Assembly (NCBI RefSeq): GCF_037622515.1
Contig: NZ_JBBJCN010000004.1
Coordinates: 419,997-483,996, forward strand
DNA: 64,000 bases
Reading direction: 5' to 3'
DNA from: Paradesertivirga superstes
Lineage (GTDB): Bacteria; Bacteroidota; Bacteroidia; Sphingobacteriales; Sphingobacteriaceae
This document shows, piece by piece, positions 18,861 to 28,247 of the stretch (position 1 is its first letter; each line of letters begins with the position of its first letter). Made by a program: the position numbers and the translations under genes. The notes under the pieces are model-generated. The model saw only the letters and a program-made list of their open reading frames with translations. It made no database searches and was not told where the DNA came from.

Positions 18861-21330
18861 ATGAGACCTCATAGATATCTCCTGTGGATACGTTTTACTG
18901 CCATTTTATCTATAATAGTTGCAGTAATGGTTATTGCCGGATGGTTATTTGACATAGAATCATTAAAAACCTTTGGTGCGCCGATTACCATGAAATTTAA
19001 TACTGGCCTTGGCTTTTTAATCCTTGGCAGCTCCGTATGGTTTTTACTTCAAAAAAGGAGCACTACCGTTTTTATGGAATGGTGTTGAGCCTCCTGGTTC
19101 TGCTTTTGGCAGGTGTATCATTGTTACAGGACATTTTTAGTTTTAATGCCTATATCGACGAGTTTTTTGTTAAGGATACAGCCGCTTATAATCTCAGAAA
19201 AGTGGCTTCCGGAAGGATGGCTCCTACCACGGCATTTTGCTTCATACTTATTGGATCCTCCCTCCTAGCAATTAAATGGAACAGACCGCGATTAATAACT
19301 ATTTCTCAGTATGCTTTACATATTGCCACCCTAATTTCGTTTATTGCCCTAATAGGATATGTATTTTCCGTACCAGCCTTCTACAAGTTATCTTTTTGGC
19401 TTCGATGGCTGTAAATTCTGCAACGGTTTTTTTCCTGCTTTCGATTTCCATAACACTTTTCACTCCATCAAAAGGTCTCACAGGTGTATTCACCGGAAGC
19501 GGCATAGGAAATATTATGGCAAAAAAGCTGATTCCTGTAATCACGCTGGTAGTGCTCCTAATGTGCTACCTGCGTTTAGAGGCACACCGACAAAATTTAA
19601 TAAATGTCGAGTTCGGTATTGCACTCCTGGGCCTCTCGTTCCTGGTAGTAAGCGTTTTAATGATAGCCCGCACGGTAGGCCATCTCAATAGAATAGATTT
19701 AAAACGCCATCATGCCGAGCGTTCTTTGAGAATTCTGAATAAAACCCTTGAGCGAAGAGTAAAAGAACGCACCAAAGATCTTAAAGAAAGCCAGGGGAAA
19801 TTTCACCAGATTTTTGAAATGAGCCCCGTGGGTTTGATGATGTGTGACATCGGTTCATGGCAATTTTTAGAAGTAAACCAAAGTTTTGTTGACTTAACCG
19901 GTTATACGAAAGAAGAGGCTGAAGGAAAAACAGAAGTGGAATTAGGATTGCTTTATGATGATGATAAGAAGAAAATAACATCTCTGCTGCATCAACAAGG
20001 GTATTTAAAAAACCACGAATCTTATTTTTTAACGAAATCTGGAGAGCGAAGAGATGCTTTAATGTCTGTTGAAATCATTGCAATGGGAAACCGGACAGCC
20101 ACTCTAAGTGTATTATCCGACATCACCAAACAAAAAGAAGTTGAGCGAGCACTGCTGCATGCCAGGCGAAAAGCAGAAGAATCCTCAATTGAGAAGGAGA
20201 GATTTATGGCAAATATGAGCCACGAAATCAGAACCCCCATGAATGCTATTATCGGTTTTACCAATTTGATCGATAAAACATCGCTTGGTACTGAACAGCG
20301 ACAATACCTTGAATTTATAAAGACCAGCGGTGAAAATCTGCTGGTGCTTATCAATGACATTCTTGATTATTCAAAAATCGAAGCAGGAATGATGCACATG
20401 GAAACGGTTCCTTTTAAACCTGTCGAACTTTTGCATTCCCTCGAAACTATGTTCTTAGAAAACGCGCGGGCGAAAAAGCTGCAATTGTTAACCCAAACAG
20501 ATAAAAACTTACCCGAAACGGTATTGGGAGATCCTACAAGACTCACCCAGATCCTTATTAATCTGATCGGCAATGCCATTAAATTTACGAAAGAAGGCCG
20601 CGTAGAAACCAGCATCAAACTACAATCGATTAAAGGAGACGAAGCAAAAATTATTTTTTCGGTGAAAGATACCGGAATCGGTATTCCCGAAGACAAACAA
20701 AACGAAATGTTTGAACGGTTTACACAAGCCAGCGCCGAAACGACCAGAAATTATGGGGGAACTGGTTTGGGACTTTCTATTGTTAAACGATTGGTTGAAT
20801 TACAAGAGGGGGAAATCTCTATTCATAGTGTTCCTGGCGAAGGAACAGAATTCAGAGTAATTCTTCCGTATTTGATTTCTGAAGATAAAGCTTCCGTCAA
20901 GTCGCCTCCAACTGACGGAAAATTCGAGATTATAAAATTTGAAAAGAGAGTGAAGGTTCTTCTGGCAGAAGACAATACAATGAATCAGATTCTTGCAAAA
21001 AAAGTTCTGACGAGATTTGGCTGCGATGTGGATATTGCCGAAAACGGCGGCATTGCCTTAGAAATGGCCCGCAGTAAGAGATATGATCTGGTATTGATGG
21101 ATATTCACATGCCTGTTATGGACGGTTATACCACAGCCAAACAAATGCGGAAAGAACTCAGGGCTAGCCTTCCTATAATTGCAATGACGGCCCATGTAAT
21201 GGCCGGAGAACGCGAGAAATGCATTGGCTTTGGTATGACAGACTATATTTCCAAACCTTTCAAAGTTGAGCAATTATACAATTTGATCTCGCAATATCTG
21301 GAGAATGACCGTCAGGATGCTGAAGTATGA
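18861..21330 (+). pseudogene. Hybrid histidine kinase with N-terminal membrane domain, broken by two frameshifts
   Basis: Three overlapping frames join into one protein. Frame one (18861-19088) holds two membrane helices (MRPHRYLLWIRFT, MKFNTGLGFLILG). A one-base loss in the A run at 19051-19056 moves reading to frame two (LSLLVLLLAGVSLLQ, GRMAPTTAFCFILIG); a second loss in the T run at 19403-19407 moves it to frame three, which is intact to 21330. Adding one A and one T restores LLQKKEHYRFYGMVLS and YKLSFLASMAVNSA. The intact part has further helices, a coil, a PAS domain (about 19780-20130), HisKA (His codon 20221), HATPase (DTGIGIPE, GGTGLGLSIV) and a receiver (Asp codon 21100, MTAH, SKPF). 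Either a real decay of the sensor half or homopolymer errors in the assembly. Confidence 0.88.
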
Positions 21331-21332
21331 GA

Positions 21333-21400
21333 TAATTACGCATTCCTTCGTCCTCATCTCAACAAATTTTAAAATCCTTCAGCTTATGAATGCGTAATTA
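21333..21400. repeat. 13-bp perfect inverted repeat after the hybrid kinase gene
   Basis: TAATTACGCATTC at 21333-21345 is mirrored by GAATGCGTAATTA at 21388-21400, separated by 42 bp. It lies between the kinase stop and the next start and may be a long-loop terminator or a binding site for a dimeric regulator. Confidence 0.55.
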
Positions 21401-21444
21401 AAACAAAAATTGCCATCCTGCATTGTTTTCATAAAGGAATTACA

Positions 21445-21981
21445 ATGAATAGCATAAACGAAAACCAGCCTGAAGAAAACCAAGAAGATCTAAACTCATC
21501 TGCTGCGGTAAAAAAAATAAAAGAACTTGTTGAAATAGCTAAAACCTGCTTTTTTTCAACCGTGCCGGCAAACGCAGACTCTGAAGGAACCCGGCCCATG
21601 ACAATACAGAAAGTAGACGAAACAGGCACATTATGGTTCCTATGTGCCAAAGACAGTCATACTAACCAGGATATCGCAGGAAACCCGGCTGTAAAATTAT
21701 ATTTCCAGGGTTCTGCACATTCAGATTTCCTGTATCTACAGGGTGAGGCAAGTATTTCTGAAGACAAGTCGAAAATTAAGGAATTTTGGAGTCCTCTGTT
21801 AAAAACGTGGTTTACCGAAGGTGAAGATGATCCTCGCATCTCAGTACTTGCAGTTAAGCCCTCCACCGGTTATTATTGGGATAATAAACATGGAAATATC
21901 ATTGCCGGCGTAAAAATAATGATTGGAGCTGCAATAGGTAAAACTCTCGACGATTCAATTGAAGGCAGCCTGAAGATCTGA
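21445..21981 (+). CDS. Pyridoxamine 5'-phosphate oxidase-like protein (general stress protein 26 type)
   Basis: 178 residues, cytoplasmic. The split-barrel flavin-binding fold is recognised from KTCFFSTVPANADSEGTRPMTIQKVDETGTLWFLCAKDSHT, NPAVKLYFQG, FLYLQGEASI and the terminal VKPSTGYYWDNKHG. Members of this general-stress-protein subgroup bind FMN or related flavins; their substrates are not settled. About 110 bp after the hybrid kinase, with the inverted repeat between them, so probably its own transcript. Confidence 0.9.
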   Translation: MNSINENQPEENQEDLNSSAAVKKIKELVEIAKTCFFSTVPANADSEGTRPMTIQKVDETGTLWFLCAKDSHTNQDIAGNPAVKLYFQGSAHSDFLYLQGEASISEDKSKIKEFWSPLLKTWFTEGEDDPRISVLAVKPSTGYYWDNKHGNIIAGVKIMIGAAIGKTLDDSIEGSLKI

Positions 21982-22043
21982 TCTATAGCTCATTTTACTA
22001 GCATCACTCTCCTGAAAATTATTTCAATACGATGACTTAAAAT

Positions 22044-22057
22044 AAACCGTTCGGTCT
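22044..22057. promoter_or_regulatory. Operator-like palindrome upstream of tetR
   Basis: AAACCGTTCGGTCT: core ACCG-TT-CGGT is a perfect inverted repeat with partly symmetric flanks. It abuts the -7 box of the tetR promoter, and a related palindrome precedes the MFS gene, so autoregulation by the TetR protein is inferred. Confidence 0.65.
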
Positions 22058-22065
22058 TATATTTG
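22058..22065 (+). promoter_or_regulatory. Bacteroidota -7 promoter box for tetR
   Basis: TATATTTG matches TAnnTTTG exactly and ends 7 nt before the ATG at 22073, which would leave almost no leader. No good -33 TTTG was found. The adjoining operator would block this promoter when occupied. Confidence 0.55.
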
Positions 22066-22072
22066 TCTCAGC

Positions 22073-22660
22073 ATGACAAAATCAGAGCGGACCCGTCAGT
22101 TTATTATAGAAAAAGCTTCAGTGCTTTTAAATACAAAAGGTATGGCCGGCACCTCCATCAGCGATATCATGGAGGCTACAAAGATGGCGAAAGGTGGCAT
22201 TTACGGCAATTTTGAAAACAAAGAACAGATCTGCCTGGAGGCCTTTAATTATCTGTCGCAAAGATTAAATACAAAGCTGGAGGCACTGATAAACGATAAA
22301 GAAACTTACAAAGAGAAACTTTTCGCCTTGCTGGATTATTACCCGCAAAGCGCCGTTAAAAGCACCACGGGAGGTTGTGCAATGCTCAACTTCGGCACAG
22401 AGGCCGACGATACCAATCCCCAAATGAAACAACGCGTGGCACAGGCAATAAAAACGTCACAGCAAAGAATTTTTAATTTGCTTAGCCAGGGCATTGCGGC
22501 AGGCGAGTTTAAAAAAACTGCAGACCCTCTGCAATTTTCTATTAAGATGTTTACCATGATCGAGGGCGCCCTTCTTGCAACTCGTGTTTTAGGAAGCATA
22601 GAACAAATGGAAGTTGTTACCGGAATTCTGAAGGCTGAAATTGAATCGTTTACTAAATAA
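22073..22660 (+). CDS. TetR/AcrR family transcriptional repressor
   Basis: 195 residues. The N-terminal helix-turn-helix is TRQFIIEKASVLLNTKGMAGTSISDIMEATKMAKGGIYGNFENKEQI (residues about 5-52); the C-terminal part is an all-helical ligand and dimerisation domain with TTGGCAMLNFGTEADDTNPQMKQRV. It most likely represses itself and the MFS transporter 50 bp downstream, since operator-like AxACC..GGTCT palindromes precede both genes. The inducer is unknown, probably a transporter substrate. Confidence 0.95.
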   Translation: MTKSERTRQFIIEKASVLLNTKGMAGTSISDIMEATKMAKGGIYGNFENKEQICLEAFNYLSQRLNTKLEALINDKETYKEKLFALLDYYPQSAVKSTTGGCAMLNFGTEADDTNPQMKQRVAQAIKTSQQRIFNLLSQGIAAGEFKKTADPLQFSIKMFTMIEGALLATRVLGSIEQMEVVTGILKAEIESFTK

Positions 22661-22678
22661 TTTTTTTTATACCATAAA

Positions 22679-22692
22679 AGACCGATTGGTCT
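22679..22692. promoter_or_regulatory. Operator-like palindrome upstream of the MFS transporter
   Basis: AGACCGATTGGTCT: arms AGACC and GGTCT with a 4-bp centre, 18 bp before the transporter ATG. It shares both half-sites with the palindrome at 22044, supporting a common TetR regulator. Confidence 0.65.
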
Positions 22693-22710
22693 ATTCTAAT
22701 TAAAAATAAA

Positions 22711-23937
22711 ATGAGAACATCAGATACCCACCGCATCATCAATACCCTTTTAGCATTTGCCCTTATTCCCCTTTCAGGTTTGGCAACAGATATTTACCTG
22801 CCTTCGTTGCCTGCCATGGCCAGTCATTTCCATGTGGCTGGAACGGCGGTTCAGTTAACACTGGTTATTTTCCTGGTAAGCTCGGGCATCAGCCAGCTGT
22901 TTGTTGGTAGCCTGCTCGACAGCTTTGGACGCTACAGGCTCAACATGTCAGCGCTGCTGGTTTTTGCGTTGGCCAGCTTTGCAATAGCGATCACCGATAA
23001 TATCTACATCATCTACCTGATGAGGGTTATACATGGTATTGCAGTTGCCCTTATTGTTGTAAGCAAAAGGGCATATTTCGTCGACAGTTATTCGGGCGAC
23101 CAACTGAAACATTATACCAGTTTGTTTTCTATTATCTGGGCCACTGCTCCAATCGTTGCACCGTTCCTTGGCGGATTTTTGCAGGCATCTTTCGGCTGGG
23201 AATCCAATTTCTATTTCCTGGGAATTTTTACACTCATCATTCTGGTCTTTGAGCTTTTGTATGGCGGCGAATCATTAAAAAGCTTTCAGCCTTTTAAAGT
23301 CAGGTTAATTGGGAAGGTTTATCTCTCGATGGTTAAAACAGCCGATTACACTCTCGGACTTTTTATCCTGGGCCTCTCCTTTTCTATGCTGATGGTGTAT
23401 GGAATGGCCAGTCCTTTTATTATCGAACAGGTTCTGCATTATTCGCCTTTGGTAACCGGCAATTGTGCCCTGCTTTCGGGCGTGGCGCTGATGACGGGAG
23501 GAATGCTTTCTAAGGCCTTCATTAAAAAGCCATTGGATCAGAAGATTATCGCAGCACTGGCACTGCAGCTTTTCTTTGCTGTATCGATGATCACTGTTTC
23601 GCGGCACTATACCAGCCTGTATAGTATGATGCCGTTTGTTATGATCCTTCATCTCCTGTCAGGTTTCGTATTCAATAATCTGTTTTCGAATTGCCTGGGC
23701 CGCTTCACCAAAAATGCGGGAATTGCCAGCGGCGTGACAGGAGGCTCAATGTTTATCATTACCTCAATTTTCAGTTCTGCGATCATCCGCAGCCTGACTA
23801 TACAAAGCGGCTTTATGCTTGGGGTGGCCTACCTGATCCTGGTGCTGCTTGTGGGAATTACATTCTTTTTGTTTACGAAAGTCAGGAACACCAATGCTGT
23901 TCAAACTAATCTGGAAATGGTAAAGGTTAGATCCTGA
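22711..23937 (+). CDS. MFS multidrug efflux transporter, Bcr/CflA-like
   Basis: 408 residues with about twelve membrane helices. The start GLATDIYLPSLPAMASHF and the helix-2/3 loop GSLLDSFGRYRLN are typical of the Bcr/CflA drug-proton antiporter subgroup; RVIHGIAVALIVVSKRAYFVDSY follows in helix 4. It should expel small toxic molecules from the cytoplasm using the proton gradient. It forms a regulator-transporter pair with the TetR gene just upstream (50 bp gap, shared operator motif). Confidence 0.93.
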   Translation: MRTSDTHRIINTLLAFALIPLSGLATDIYLPSLPAMASHFHVAGTAVQLTLVIFLVSSGISQLFVGSLLDSFGRYRLNMSALLVFALASFAIAITDNIYIIYLMRVIHGIAVALIVVSKRAYFVDSYSGDQLKHYTSLFSIIWATAPIVAPFLGGFLQASFGWESNFYFLGIFTLIILVFELLYGGESLKSFQPFKVRLIGKVYLSMVKTADYTLGLFILGLSFSMLMVYGMASPFIIEQVLHYSPLVTGNCALLSGVALMTGGMLSKAFIKKPLDQKIIAALALQLFFAVSMITVSRHYTSLYSMMPFVMILHLLSGFVFNNLFSNCLGRFTKNAGIASGVTGGSMFIITSIFSSAIIRSLTIQSGFMLGVAYLILVLLVGITFFLFTKVRNTNAVQTNLEMVKVRS

Positions 23938-24102
23938 GAAAGGTCGGGACGATCTGCGGAGAATAACTCCGGGATCGCCCCGGATGAGCATAAGCGTAGG
24001 CCAATATCGAGTTTTCTCTCTTATACTTGAATCCCGTTACATGGATATTCACCTGGGAGCATATAATTTTAGCTAGTGTAGACGTTAAAACAGCACACTC
24101 GA

Positions 24103-24642
24103 ATGAGCATGGAGAATATTGATATAAAAAAAATAACACTAAGCGAAGTCAGCCAATTGCAAAAAATCAGCAGACAAACTTTTTTAGAAACTTTTTCGGT
24201 CGGGAATACCAGCGACAACATGAAAAAATATTTGGAAGAAGGTTTTTCGTCAGAAAAATTGGCCTCCGAACTTAATAACAAAAGCTCTGAATTCTATTTT
24301 GCCACACTTGACAAAAACATAATTGGTTATTTGAAGCTGAATTTCGGACATTCGCAAACCGAATTAAAAGAAGACCAGGCACTTGAAATTGAACGAATCT
24401 ATGTGTTAAAGGAATTTCATGGAAAAAATGTGGGACAATTGCTTTACGAAAAGGCAATCCAAATTGCAAAGCAGGCAAATGCCAACTATATTTGGCTAGG
24501 TGTTTGGGAAGAAAACCCCAGGGCCATAAATTTTTATAAAAAGAATGGCTTCGTTGAGTTTGACAAGCACATTTTCCATCTAGGCGACGACCAGCAGACT
24601 GACATTATGATGAAGCTGAACATAAAAGACATCTGCAAATAA
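24103..24642 (+). CDS. GNAT N-acetyltransferase (PaiA/spermidine acetyltransferase-like)
   Basis: 179 residues, cytoplasmic. Acetyl-CoA-binding motif A is LEIERIYVLKEFHGKNVGQLLYEKAIQIAKQ; motif B is YIWLGVWEENPRAINFYKKNGF. The N-terminal SRQTFLETFSVGNTSDNMKKYL resembles PaiA-type polyamine acetyltransferases. Substrate not proven. Two Met codons (24103, 24109) could start it; neither has a clear ribosome-binding site. Confidence 0.92.
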   Translation: MSMENIDIKKITLSEVSQLQKISRQTFLETFSVGNTSDNMKKYLEEGFSSEKLASELNNKSSEFYFATLDKNIIGYLKLNFGHSQTELKEDQALEIERIYVLKEFHGKNVGQLLYEKAIQIAKQANANYIWLGVWEENPRAINFYKKNGFVEFDKHIFHLGDDQQTDIMMKLNIKDICK

Positions 24643-24654
24643 CAAAGCCAAAGA

Positions 24655-24700
24655 ATTCGCTGACCTCGCCCCCATCTCGTTTCAAATGAAGGTTTTATTT
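24655..24700. repeat. Degenerate REP-C fragment
   Basis: AATTCGCTGACCTCGCCCCC then CTCGTTTCAAATGA resembles the right end of the RAYT-C elements at 40.84 and 44.68 kb. Lies between convergent genes; decayed. Confidence 0.4.
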
Positions 24701-24757
24701 CGGAGGTTTGTGCCAATTGGGCGCAAAATAACGAGAGCGTCGCAGATTTAACGACAG

Positions 24758-25234
24758 CTATTTATTAAGATACCAAATCGACGCATTCAGGACGCTCGCA
24801 AATGTTACCCAGGCAAGATAAGGTAATTGCAAGTATGCTGCCCACCTGTTTAGCCGGTAAAAAGCAATTATCATCATTAATATAGCGACCCATAAGACAA
24901 TAATCTCGAGCAGGGCGGCTCCCGTTTGGTGAAAATAAAAAAAAATAAAGCTCCATGCGAAATTCAGAAGGAGCTGAACAAAAAAAATCTGGAGTGCCGA
25001 TTTCCGCATTGGTGTGTCAGGCGCCTTCCAGATAATAAACAAGGAAATGCCCATGAGGATATAGAGTGTGGTCCAAACCGGTCCGAACAGCCAGTTTGGA
25101 GGATTAAACACGGGTTTGTCCAGGTAAGCATACCAGCTTTCGATATTCGCGGAGGTCACAAAACCAGCTATACCGCCGCTCAACAGCGGAACCGAGATAC
25201 AAATAAACAGGGCGATTAGATTTCTAAAATTCAT
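24758..25234 (-). CDS. tspO: TspO/MBR family membrane protein
   Basis: 158 residues with five predicted membrane helices and the family landmarks WYAYLDKPVFNPPNWLFGPVWTTLYILMG, the LNFAWSFIFF helix, and YLAWVTFASVLNASIWYLN at the end. TspO proteins bind tetrapyrroles and cholesterol-like ligands and have been tied to porphyrin turnover and stress in bacteria. Length is standard. Transcribed alone and converging with the GNAT gene. Confidence 0.95.
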   Translation of the reverse strand: MNFRNLIALFICISVPLLSGGIAGFVTSANIESWYAYLDKPVFNPPNWLFGPVWTTLYILMGISLFIIWKAPDTPMRKSALQIFFVQLLLNFAWSFIFFYFHQTGAALLEIIVLWVAILMMIIAFYRLNRWAAYLQLPYLAWVTFASVLNASIWYLNK

Positions 25235-25344
25235 TTATTGCTTTCCAATCGTAAACACAAAAAGACACAATAAGATTGCAATGAAAATGCTTTTCTGTTT
25301 GCTTTTTTTTGGCTTTTCCTGATTTCGAAGGAATCCCTAACTCA

Positions 25345-25425
25345 GATATCGAGTCTCTCTGAGCTTGTCAAAGAGTGTGCGGCGGAACACCGTTCTATGA
25401 TTCGAGAGGCTCATCACGATGCTAT
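25345..25425. repeat. Intergenic repeat carrying a CTGAGCTTGTCAAAG motif
   Basis: GTCTCTCTGAGCTTGTCAAA is a diverged form of the TGAGCCTGTCGAAG repeat that is found inside hrpB at 61.55 kb. It lies in the 256-bp gap upstream of tspO and downstream of the esterase. Confidence 0.45.
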
Positions 25426-25490
25426 TTCAAGCTTAGGCTATTGGGCAATAACCTCGCCCTTAGTTCGTGTCACACCAACCAAATAAACTA

Positions 25491-26390
25491 TTAAAAACCA
25501 TTCTGCCTTAAAAAATTAACAGCCCTGTCAAACCATTGGTCAGCCGTCGATTTATTATTCAGTCCAAAGCCATGACCGCCAGCCTGATAGACGTGCATTT
25601 CTGCCTTTACATTGTTTTGGATCAAGGCCTCATAAAACATCAAACTGTTCTTAACTGATGCCGTTTTATCATCTCCCGCATGCACAATAAATGTTGGAGG
25701 CGTCTTGGAAGTGACTTGCTTTTCAGTGCTATATAAGTCAATCAGTGCCTGAGGGGCATCTTTTCCTAGCAAATTCTCTCCGGAGCTTTTGAGTGGCTTG
25801 TCGGAAAAGGTGATCCTTGGATAAAGCAACATCATAAAATCAGGTCTTAGATTGATGTTCTTTTTATTATCAATCTTCACATTGGAAAAATGTGTACCTG
25901 CCAATGAAGCGAGGTGCCCTCCGGCAGAAAAACCGATCACTCCTACTTTACTCGTATCGATATTCCATTCAGCGGCAGATTCGCGTACAATCTGAATAGC
26001 TCGCTGCAAATCTTGTAGCGGAGCGATCGTTTTATCAACCATAATTTTATCGCTGGGCAGTCGATACTTTAAAACAAAGGCCACCACGCCTATCGTGTTA
26101 AATTTTCTGGCGACATCATATCCTTCATGGCTGAAAGCCAGATGTTGATACCCTCCGCCGGGACAAATGATAACCGCAGTACGCTTAGCCATCACTTTCG
26201 AAGGAAAATAAGGTGTAAGGGTGGGGTTTGTCACCATCATACCGCGATCATTAATCGTCGTTTCCACATAGTCAGCGGGTGCTGGCTTAGAATTGGGTAC
26301 ACCGTTTGGATATAGCAGTATGGCTTTTTGCTGAGAAAAAGCTACTACAACATTAAACAAGAATATAGGTAATAATAATTTTTTGATCAT
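25491..26390 (-). CDS. Secreted alpha/beta hydrolase (acetyl-esterase-like)
   Basis: About 299 residues from ATG 26390 (an ATG 5 codons earlier is also possible); signal peptide MIKKLLLPIFLFNVVVAFSQ. The esterase fold shows the oxyanion motif ICPGGGYQHLAFSHEG, nucleophile elbow GFSAGGHLAS, acid in HAGDDKTA and His in GGHGFGL, a full Ser-Asp-His triad. Homologues act as acetyl xylan or pectin esterases, or are fused to glycanases. Removal of acetyl groups from plant polysaccharide is plausible given the PL11 and GH28 genes nearby, but the substrate is inferred. Confidence 0.88.
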   Translation of the reverse strand: MIKKLLLPIFLFNVVVAFSQQKAILLYPNGVPNSKPAPADYVETTINDRGMMVTNPTLTPYFPSKVMAKRTAVIICPGGGYQHLAFSHEGYDVARKFNTIGVVAFVLKYRLPSDKIMVDKTIAPLQDLQRAIQIVRESAAEWNIDTSKVGVIGFSAGGHLASLAGTHFSNVKIDNKKNINLRPDFMMLLYPRITFSDKPLKSSGENLLGKDAPQALIDLYSTEKQVTSKTPPTFIVHAGDDKTASVKNSLMFYEALIQNNVKAEMHVYQAGGHGFGLNNKSTADQWFDRAVNFLRQNGF

Positions 26391-26405
26391 AAAATGGAGG
26401 TTCAT

Positions 26406-26700
26406 TTGAAGGTAGAATTTAAATCATAAACGGCAAAATGCTAAGCCCTTTACGAGCATCAATATCAAGAGATCCTTATAACTTTAGCTCAGAAAACAAT
26501 CTCAGGTAAGAAACCCGTCAGTACTGACTGATAAGCATGCATTGCAACATATGTTTGGACAGAAGACTATGCCAAAAATCCGACTTAATCAAACTTTTCA
26601 CTCCCCAACAGGTTTAATGCCATGTGAGTCCGGTTTTTGGTACACAAAAGACTTTCGATCTTTGCAGGTATCCGGTTATGAAATTTTAACATAAAGCACT
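26406..26700. other. Intergenic region holding the DinB-gene promoter
   Basis: 295 bp between divergent genes. The only supported signal is a promoter-like pair near 26636-26664. Confidence 0.4.
26636..26664 (+). promoter_or_regulatory. Candidate Bacteroidota promoter for the DinB gene
   Basis: TTTG at 26636-26639 (-33) and GATCTTTG at 26657-26664 (-7, one mismatch to TAnnTTTG) are 17 bp apart. Predicted start of transcription is about 30 bp before the ATG at 26701. Confidence 0.4.
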
Positions 26701-27207
26701 ATGATATTGCATTCTTTAATAGCGGAATTTGAACACGAAGTAAAAAGCACAAGAAAACTGCTGCAGGCTGTGCCTGAAAAGGATCTTGCTTATAAACCCT
26801 CTCCGATATCCTGGAGCATGGGTGAACTCGCTCAGCACATTGCTACCATTTATTACTGGTATGTGGGAACCCTCACTAAAGATGTATATGATATGACGGC
26901 AGATAATCTTGAACGCGGGGAACCGGCGGACATAAAAGCCACCCTGGATCTTTTCGAAAGAAATGTGGAAAAAGCGAGGGATGCCCTAACTTCAATAAGC
27001 GAAGAAAATTTAAAAGACCAGTGGACAATGAAAGTCGGTGACAGCACTGTTCTTGGCCCCTTACCCAGAGCGGCTGTTGTTCGGGGTTTCCTTTTCAATC
27101 ATATTTACCACCATCGCGGCGAAATGATTGTTTACCTGAGGGCTACCGGGAACAAAGTGCCCGGCATGTACGGGCCGACCCACGAAGAGAGTACACCGGG
27201 CAAATAG
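26701..27207 (+). CDS. DinB superfamily protein
   Basis: 168 residues forming the four-helix DinB/YfiT bundle. The three metal-ligand histidines are placed as expected: one in GELAQHIATIYYW and two in NHIYHHRGEMIVYLRATG. N-terminal LIAEFEHEVKSTRKLLQAVPEKDLAYKPSPISWSMGE is typical. Relatives include thiol-dependent metal transferases; the specific reaction is unknown. Cytoplasmic. Confidence 0.93.
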   Translation: MILHSLIAEFEHEVKSTRKLLQAVPEKDLAYKPSPISWSMGELAQHIATIYYWYVGTLTKDVYDMTADNLERGEPADIKATLDLFERNVEKARDALTSISEENLKDQWTMKVGDSTVLGPLPRAAVVRGFLFNHIYHHRGEMIVYLRATGNKVPGMYGPTHEESTPGK

Positions 27208-27213
27208 CGCGGA

Positions 27214-28095
27214 TCAGCCTTTTAACCTTGGCCCCATTGCCAGGGAAGCACCTTTTTTGGCTCCTGAAAAAATGATAACAGCAAGTAATCCGACAGCCGC
27301 TCCAACTAAAAATTCCTTGATCGTAGCAGGAATTGCCGGAAAAAGATGGTGAAAGTAATCAATGTTATGAACGAAAATACCACCTGCAACCAATAATAAG
27401 GCAATAGTTCCAACTACGGCCAGAATCCTGATAATAACAGGCAGCGACTTAACGAGTAAGGAGCCTAATACAAATAAAAACCCTTTATTGTCAGAACGTT
27501 TGATAAGCTTTAACCCGGTATCATCCATTCTTACAATAAGAGCAACAATGCCATAAACCCCTACCGTTGCCAGTATGGCCACAGCCGAAACCGTCGCTAT
27601 TTGAGTGGTTAAGATTTCTCCGGCTGCACTGCCCAAAGCGATAATTACAATTTCGATAGAGAGAATAAAATCAGTTGCTACTGCGGATTTTATTTTGGAC
27701 TTCTCGGCGGCACTATCGTCTTGCTCGACCTCCTCAATTACCTCATGTCCGGTTTTTGAACGATGAAAAATATACTCCACTATCTTTTCCACGCCCTCAT
27801 AAGCCAGATATATTCCTCCCAGAATCAAGACGATTTTTAGGGCTGCGGGAAAAAAAGCGTTCAGCAAAAGCGCGACTGGAACAATGATCAGCTTATTAAT
27901 AAAAGAGCCTTTTGTGATAGCCCAGAGCACCGGTAATTCCCGCGACGAAAGAAATCCGGTCGCTTTTTCCGCGTTGACAGCCAAATCATCACCCAAAATG
28001 CCAGCAGTTTTACGCGTAGCTATTTTCGTTGCCACCGCAACATCATCCATTAAAGCTGTTATATCATCCAGAATTGCAAAAAAACCTGATGCCAT
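27214..28095 (-). CDS. DUF808 (YedI-like) membrane protein
   Basis: 293 residues. The opening MASGFFAILDDITALMDDVAVATKIATRKTAGILGDDLAVNAEKATGF is the hallmark of DUF808, followed by several membrane segments and a terminal GAKKGAS. Function is unknown for the family. It converges with the DinB gene (6 bp between stops). Confidence 0.93.
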   Translation of the reverse strand: MASGFFAILDDITALMDDVAVATKIATRKTAGILGDDLAVNAEKATGFLSSRELPVLWAITKGSFINKLIIVPVALLLNAFFPAALKIVLILGGIYLAYEGVEKIVEYIFHRSKTGHEVIEEVEQDDSAAEKSKIKSAVATDFILSIEIVIIALGSAAGEILTTQIATVSAVAILATVGVYGIVALIVRMDDTGLKLIKRSDNKGFLFVLGSLLVKSLPVIIRILAVVGTIALLLVAGGIFVHNIDYFHHLFPAIPATIKEFLVGAAVGLLAVIIFSGAKKGASLAMGPRLKG

Positions 28096-28247
28096 GTATT
28101 TTTATTTGTTGTGTTAAAGATAAATTTGATCAATTCATGTACGGATTGAGTACATCTAACGGTTCTGCGACAAATCCGTTTGCACGAAGTTGTAAATCTC
28201 GCCCCAATAATAATGAAAGGAACAGATATTTGAACCAAAGAAAAGAA

